The notes beneath the pieces were generated by a model, which made no database searches, was not told where the DNA came from, and saw nothing but the letters and a program-made list of their open reading frames with translations. Positions 58,250 through 64,000 of a DNA stretch of 64,000 nucleotides are shown here, one piece after another. Every line of letters begins with the position of its first letter. Positions within the stretch are counted from its first letter, which is position 1. Source of the stretch: Gautieria morchelliformis (lineage: Eukaryota; Basidiomycota; Agaricomycetes; Gomphales; Gomphaceae); NCBI GenBank assembly GCA_015179125.1, contig WHVA01000088.1:186001-250000 (forward strand), read 5' to 3'. A program made the translations under genes and the position numbers.

Positions 58250-59413
58250 ATGAGTCTGGTGTGCCATACCATCGTCTCGCGTTATACTCCTCAGCAGCGA
58301 GATCCTGTCATTACCCCGGGTGAAACCGATGCAGATCCTTGGCAGACAGAATCTTCGTTTGGGCGAACCCAACGCCTACACTCACGTCCTGCTCCTTCAT
58401 TCGTTCCGGCCTCTCTAGAGTATGACGAATTTGGCATGCCAAAGAAGGCAGATGCAATCCAGCCTCAAACCGTTAAGTTTCATAACTCTTCCCAGGACGT
58501 GAGTGAATGGTATCGAGGTCTGACGGCCGGCAGCAGTGTTAAGACACAAATTTCGACGGTGAATGGCCCATCATTAGCTGCACCGACCTCTCATTCTTCC
58601 CCTCAGCCACCCGTCGAATCTGGGAACCCCCATATCGAGGACAACTTACCCACCCAGGGGCGTAATTGGTTTACGTCTTCACGAACTCCTGCCACCCATG
58701 GCTCCAACCCTAGCACGCTAGCGGATCTGCTTTCGCGCAATCCGCCCCCGCTTCCATCAGAGCCTGCTTTTAAACCACCGATTTTCCTTGCCATCGGGCC
58801 ATCCAACAAGGGCTTTATGATGCTTCAGCGCAAAGGCTGGCAGGAGGGCGAGGGGCTTGGCAGTGCAAGGGTTGAACGCAAATCGAAAAATGGGGTCGGC
58901 TTTCCTCGAGCTCTTGAAACTGTGTCCCGGGAACGGAACGCCGAACAAAGCAAATCTTCCTCTAGACCTTTTGAGGCCGACGTCAAACCACTATTCACGG
59001 ATGTCAGGCACGAGATTATTGACCTGACTCTTTCGGACTCCGAGTCTGAACAAGACTCGCCGGTAGTGGTAGATCTCACGCTCTCCGACTCGGAGCCTGA
59101 CAACGACGGAATCGAACACTCGGAAGAAACGTCGCCAGACGCCACACCACACGGCACAACGCTTCTCACTCCTATTGCCACAACCCTCAAAGCGGACCGA
59201 CTCGGTATTGGTCTTAAACCCAGTCGATGCTCTAGGAACAGTAGAGCGAAAGCCATCACCCATACTTCGGCAGCACTTGCAGCGCACACCCGCTCTGCCA
59301 ATCAGGCACGCCTTGATAGAGAAAGGCACGGGCGTGGAAGTCGAGGGTTTTCACGGGCAAGACGGAAAGAGGAGCGAGAAAGGATAGATTTGTTAGCATA
59401 TATGAAGTCGTAA
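58250..59413 (+). CDS. G-patch domain protein with two SUMO-interaction-like motifs
   Basis: An intron-free gene of 387 residues. The G-patch core is GFMMLQRKGWQEGEGLG (about residues 187-204), the glycine-rich helix found in RNA-processing proteins that activate DEAH helicases. The typical final GLG segment is displaced by about 120 residues (DRLGIGLKP near residue 320), so the domain appears split by an insert. In that insert a repeated motif, EIIDLTLSDSES and VVVDLTLSDSEP (about residues 255-282), has the hydrophobic core plus acidic/serine tail of SUMO-interaction motifs. The N-terminal third is Ser/Pro-rich with EYDEFGMPKKAD, and the C-terminus is basic and helical (RARRKEERERIDLL). Nuclear RNA processing is inferred; the partner helicase is unknown. 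Confidence 0.75.
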   Translation: MSLVCHTIVSRYTPQQRDPVITPGETDADPWQTESSFGRTQRLHSRPAPSFVPASLEYDEFGMPKKADAIQPQTVKFHNSSQDVSEWYRGLTAGSSVKTQISTVNGPSLAAPTSHSSPQPPVESGNPHIEDNLPTQGRNWFTSSRTPATHGSNPSTLADLLSRNPPPLPSEPAFKPPIFLAIGPSNKGFMMLQRKGWQEGEGLGSARVERKSKNGVGFPRALETVSRERNAEQSKSSSRPFEADVKPLFTDVRHEIIDLTLSDSESEQDSPVVVDLTLSDSEPDNDGIEHSEETSPDATPHGTTLLTPIATTLKADRLGIGLKPSRCSRNSRAKAITHTSAALAAHTRSANQARLDRERHGRGSRGFSRARRKEERERIDLLAYMKS

Positions 59414-59671
59414 CTGATATGACTCTGGACTGGAATATAGACATCATTGTGAAATGCTACAGAAGTGTCTTGATGATGAGAAGTCTGCTAGGTACAAGGG
59501 TATCCAGGGAAAGCAGAAATGGGCTGATAATGCGGAGAAGGGCTGATAATGCGGAGAAAGGCAAACGATGCTAGCATTTGCATCATTAGTAACAGAACAG
59601 AGAAAGTAAATATGCACACCGAAACGACAACCGTGTATTTGTCAAACTGAGAAGCCCTTGAACTGATCCTT

Positions 59672-61728
59672 TCATACAACTCCCTCGCTACCGGCCCAAC
59701 CCCCTTTGCCATTCTCGCAAACCACATCGCCAACATACATCCGAAGCCACTGCACTCTTTCCCTTGAAATCTGACTGCATCGTGTCAGATCCAACTTCAT
59801 GAGCTTCTGAGGCAGAGCAGCCATGGCCGAGACTCTCAGTTCATGAGTGCTAGAATCCATACGTGCAAGTGAGGATAGGCCAGTATACGGTGTCTCTGCC
59901 ATTGCCTTTCCCCTTGCATATTCGGATGCAGACGACGACACACCATGGCCACTCCTTAGGATCCTGCGTGTCGAAGATGCAGCGGCAGAGGACGACGCTG
60001 ATGAGGATGGTAGACGGCTTTCCACGAGCGCCTTGAGGTCTTCCCACTCAACAGAGGTACAGCCCTCGAGATTAAGTGTAACCAGCTGTGGGAGGATCCA
60101 TTCGTTTGGCTGTACTGGGGCTGAAAGACCCTGCGGGATAAACAAACAAACATTAGCGTCTGGAACTCGGACTAGACGAAGGCCCCTACCTTGAGCAGAT
60201 TGGACGATACATCCTCAACGTCGACCAGTTCGAGCCTCTCGAGAGTAGGGAGCCTTCGCAGAAGTCGCAAAAGCTTAAGCTCATTGAAAAGACTAGCTTC
60301 AATGCGTAGAGTCTTAATGGGGAAGTGTGCGGCCTCTGATGACTGACTATGCCCGTGTTCGGATTCGTACCCATGAGCGTAGTCATAGTCGTAACCGTAG
60401 CGTGAGGCGGCTTGTTGCCTGAGGTGCTTCAGACACGCAGTTATGTTATCCAGAAATGACAGCTCGAGACGCTCGAGCGCAGGAAGGGCTGTCCGGTGCA
60501 GCAAGATACATGTTCGCGCCACGCCCGAGTAATAGAACGACAAGTGCCGTAAGTGACGCATTACGATCGGTGATGCAGCTGGAACGCTGAGCTCGTCATC
60601 CGCTGGATCCACGTCGGACATATTACGAAGTTTGAGTTCCTCAAGCAGGGGACACTGGCGTAACAGGCCTACCATCTCGTCGACGTTCGGTGCGAAGTCA
60701 TTCCAGAACCCGACCAACCGCAACTTTGTCAACCTGCGACCCACACCAGGGAAGATCATCCTTGTCCGACCGGTCCAGATATGCACATCCGGGGCCAACC
60801 GTTCCCCGGAAAACTCACGCATTCTTGGAGTCATGCCGGGGTCGGGCCCCGAGATGGGATCCTCTGAAGAAGGCGATGGCGTCGGTGCCAGATCTTCGGG
60901 GCGCTCGCACCAAAAGCTTGTTAGAGAACACTCTCGTAGACGTGGGGTTACACCTCTGAACGGCAGGAACGTTCGAGCCCCATGGGAACGGTCCCCATCC
61001 CACTCCAGGGGGATCGCATGCAACATTGGATTGCTCACTTGTATGGTCAAGGACTCTAGCATCGGTGCGGGGGAAGAGCATAGCGCCAAGGCTGCTGTTG
61101 CCTGTGGACGGTATGGGACCAAGAGCACGAATGAACGCCATCGAGCAATTGTGGGGCGTAATAGTTGAAGGGAGGTCTTGAGAAGGTGGTCAGGGGTGGT
61201 GAGACATTGCGCGGAGTGCTGCGTGGCAGCTTGAGCACTGAATGAGGAACGTGGGGAAAAGTCGAGGAAGACATGTAATGGGACGGCTTTGGACCGTACG
61301 AGTCGTCTGCGTGCCTTCTCGAAGGACTCCGGTTCGTTAGGAGAGATACTGATCCGAGACCAAAGGTCGGGAGTGCAGAGACATATGTCACGCCATTGCT
61401 TGCAGACGAGCATGAGAGTACTGAGTAGAGCCGGGGCATCGCGTGGAGACGAAGAGTGAGAAGGCAGGGTAGAGGCGACGAAAATGACGGATAGAAGCTC
61501 GTTGGAAAGAAGTCGAATGGGAGAGGTCAGAGCAACGGCTTCTGTTAGACGAGCGGTCAAGAGAAGCCGCTGGTCGAGGAGTGTGGAAAGAGTCGATTCG
61601 AGGCTATCCAACTGGGCTCGGAGGAAAGGGACGTCAACCGAAGATGGCGGTCGAGACTGGGTGAGAGACAACGTTGCTTGGGTGTATGGTGATAGGGCGA
61701 CGAGAGGTGAGCAACGCGGAGAAGGCAT
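59672..61728 (-). CDS. F-box protein with leucine-rich repeats
   Basis: Two exons, 61728-60190 and 60130-59672, with a 59-bp intron; 665 residues. An N-terminal coiled-coil-like stretch (residues 34-65) precedes an F-box (about 69-125: SPIRLLSNELLSVIFVAST and LVCKQWRDICLCTPDLWSRI). The rest has scattered leucine-rich segments such as RLTKLRLVGFWND, LLEELKLRNMSDVD, LERLELSFLDNI and QLVTLNLEGCTSVEWED, ending KLMKLDLTRCSQIS. Such proteins recruit targets to SCF ubiquitin ligases through the F-box-Skp1 contact. Agaricomycete genomes hold many expanded genes of this type. The first ATG giving the full F-box is at 61728. Target unknown. It converges with the G-patch gene. Confidence 0.8.
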
Positions 61729-63009
61729 GGCGCAACGGGGAATGCAAGAAGGGTGAGAGAGTGGTATGTTCCGTCTTCCGAATGGAAACGTAATGAAGTT
61801 TGCAACCACCAGCTAGCCTCGTGTTGACGGGAAACCACTGGACTGTCAAGGGGCTGGATTGCTCGACACGAGTGGCTATGAAGATGGCGGAACGAGTAAT
61901 GGCTTTCGACTCTCGCTTAGCCTTGAAGAACTGGACGAAACAAACGTATAGTATCAGAATGATGGATGTACACTCAAAGGAGCCAAGCCCACCTTTACAT
62001 ACGAACATGACAATAGTTTACTATATCGAATGTAGACCGAGAGGGTCGATGAGGGAGGGAGAGCAACGGAAGCCGGAGAGCCCTGCGGTGGACTCCGAGA
62101 TTTTATGTAGTCGATCTCGCAGCTCAGGCGAGCCACCGGTAAGCAATTGCAAGGAGCAGCAAGCCGCAAAACTGCCGCAAGCCGCTTCACATTAACGAGC
62201 CGAGAGTGGCTCTGGGACCAGAAGCACGTCTCTTCGTCCAGTCCCAAGCCGTCCGCCGCATTGTCACGACACACGCGCTATGGAGATACAAGGCGAGACA
62301 GGTGGTCCCACTGTCTCCACCCTGATTTCGAGGGACGAAGCTTCGCTCGAGAGAGAGTATGCTCACGGGTTTGCGTGAGATCATTTCCTGGCCCACGGTG
62401 CGTGACACGAGGCAGCATATCGGGAGAAACGTGGAAGGAACGAGGCAAGAGGTGGTATCATCACACGTTGCAAGGCCACGAATCCGGCGGCGCTAGCCAC
62501 CAGGGTCGAATAACCGAGCGAGTGAGCTTTCTCGCGATTGCCACAGAATATTCACAAGAAGCCAGCAACGCTGCTGTAGTACGCAATTTAGTAACGCTCG
62601 AACACGATTGCCACCGATCATGACGATTGTGACAAGTACGTGCAAGCCGAAGCACCTTCAAGTGCAGGTATGGATATGCAAGTGATATCCGGGAACAACA
62701 GAGTGCCACTCCAGGCCACTCGTGGGCATTTCCATCGGGGACATCTAGGCCGAAGTCAGTATCTACATGCAAGGCTTTCCGATCCATGGTTTCCGGCCGT
62801 GAGACACACAAGTCCAGGCAAGACAAGATACCGTTATCGTGAACAATTGACTTCTATACACGAGGACGTGATGCACCTGAGAAGAGCAAAACCCACTGCG
62901 ACTATCAAACTGGCGTACTGATCTGAGACCACATATATTGCCCCGCATGAAAAAATCAAAGGGTTTTGCCGGATGGATATGAAGAACTGCTGACCAATTG
63001 GTCTTGGGG
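61729..63009. other. intergenic region without a recognisable gene
   Basis: About 1.3 kb between the F-box gene start and the PQ-loop gene stop. Several short open frames exist on both strands but none shows a domain, a run of consistent introns or a good start. The interval should contain the F-box promoter. Confidence 0.5.
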
Positions 63010-64000
63010 CTAGGGATCTGGCGCCTGACTTGCGTCAGGCACAAACACGCGTTCAGTGGTCCGGAAATAGATGAATTGTGCCAACACCTGGTCAGATAGA
63101 TCATTGACGTTAGGGAATACAACTAGCTGAAACGCACAACGAGGTCCAGAAAAATGGTCAATCCGCTGCCTGCGCAAGATGACAATATGTCCGTGTTCAC
63201 CAAGTACGACGTACCTGCTAGCCAGCTAGCATTCACTGCCAGATATCTCGGCTCAATCGACACAACCAGAATAGACGCAACATAGGTCGCGTTTCCAGCA
63301 ATGGCAAAGAAAAAAAGAACGGGGCTCAAGCCCACACATTTTGTCGCCACATTTTTAGCTAAATTTCTTGGGTCAGAGAGTCAAGCTCGCCATTATGCCA
63401 CACTATCTTACAAATTTGTGGAATTCGTGAGCCCACTGCATATGCAGAACAGCGGAATAAGTGGCATCAAGCCCTGTCACGGAGACGCCACTCACAATAT
63501 AACACTGCACTCACCCAGCCAGATAGTTGGCTCTTCCACTCTAATAGGTCTTCTCGTTTTCCTAACTTCGGACACCCGCCACGACTCTGTGTCTGATCCG
63601 TGTTGATCCAGTATGCTGCGGCGCCAACCGTAAGTACAAACAGTATCCCTAAACCATAAGGAGCAAACTGATTCAAAAGTCTCCGATAACGAGGTCTGTG
63701 GGCAGGGTGCTCCATCTGTGAGGACGGAAGAAGTCGTGTCGATTCATCCTGTTCGGGAGTGCTCAGGTGTACTGGGTGAGTCTGACGGTAGTAATATATT
63801 TGACAGAGGAGTCCGATGTCACATAACGAATACTGAGAGAGAAATAAGTCACTGCGATACCATATGGATGGCGCCACGTACGTATACCGCAAGCACGATG
63901 ATGGTAGGGAGTAGACCGGCCAGAACGGCGCCAAGGAGATTTGTCAGATCGCCAACGAGCCAAACTAGTACGAATGCAACAGAGAGCCCTTCCCCGGACT
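63010..64000 (-). CDS. PQ-loop repeat transporter, vacuolar amino-acid type (partial)
   Basis: The 3' part of a minus-strand gene whose start lies beyond the right edge. Membrane segments read FVLVWLVGDLTNLLGAVLAG and LLPTIIVLAV, then the loop SLCDIGLLCQIYYYR, the acidic/Ser-rich cytosolic stretch, YGLGILFVLTVGAAAY, the second PQ motif SRIPQI (about 63430), then LSPVLFFFAIAGNATYVASI and WLAGSGLTIFLDL, ending QFIYFRTTERVF with stop at 63012-63010. This is the seven-helix arrangement of the PQ-loop family, which in fungi includes vacuolar exporters of basic amino acids (Ypq type) and relates to cystinosin. Substrate and membrane are inferred from the family. Splice signals are good throughout the visible part. 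Confidence 0.8.

Overview
The window reads as nuclear DNA of a filamentous basidiomycete, most likely an Agaricomycete. The protein genes are split by many short introns (about 45-95 bp, nearly all GT-AG). The retroelements are chromoviruses of the kind common in mushrooms and polypores, and the gene families (tandem Zn2Cys6 protein, F-box/LRR protein, NCS1 permease, MFS sugar porter) fit a basidiomycete. No rRNA gene, convincing tRNA, CRISPR array or bacterial-style operon was seen.

Left part (1 to about 15.7 kb): a nest of fossils. A broken Ty3/Gypsy chromovirus lies on the minus strand and runs off the left edge. It is interrupted by two solo LTRs of one family in opposite orientation, each with its own perfect 5-bp target duplication, by a 595-bp element with inverted ends, and by one unclassified insert. 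Next come copies of an AT-rich repeat, pieces of a second Gypsy and a Copia-like element, and a decayed array of ten identical-length exons. Each of those exons is 123 nt, encodes one 41-residue HEAT-like repeat and is followed by a 45-46 bp intron. A 1174-bp TA-flanked Tc1/mariner-type element without a recognisable transposase closes this part.

Middle (15.7 to 33 kb): about 6.8 kb without a recognisable gene, holding a near-perfect 26-bp-arm hairpin and A-tailed repeats, is followed by two convergent genes for divergent septin-like GTPases. The first is very GC-rich. It continues without a stop into a histidine-rich region and two Zn2Cys6 DNA-binding clusters, giving a predicted 1813-residue septin/transcription-factor fusion. 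The second is a stand-alone septin-like protein of 693 residues. This fusion is the most unusual item in the window.

Right part (33.9 to 64 kb): ordinary, dense genes. In order: an NCS1 nucleobase permease (+), NCA2 (-), an ornithine cyclodeaminase/mu-crystallin family enzyme (+), the meiotic MutS homologue MSH5 (+), a protein with two Myb/Rap1-like modules (+), a Rictor-type TORC2 subunit (+), ribosomal protein uL22/RPL17 (+), an MFS sugar transporter (-), a Ctk2/cyclin K-type cyclin (-), a G-patch protein with two SUMO-interaction-like motifs (+), an F-box/LRR protein (-) and a PQ-loop vacuolar-type transporter (-, cut by the window edge). Two pairs (NCA2/cyclodeaminase and cyclin/G-patch) are divergent with only 66 and 70 bp between start codons, so each pair probably shares one promoter.

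Gene models were built by eye from splice signals and family resemblance. Where exon ends were worked out base by base this is stated; elsewhere only the outer limits are given.
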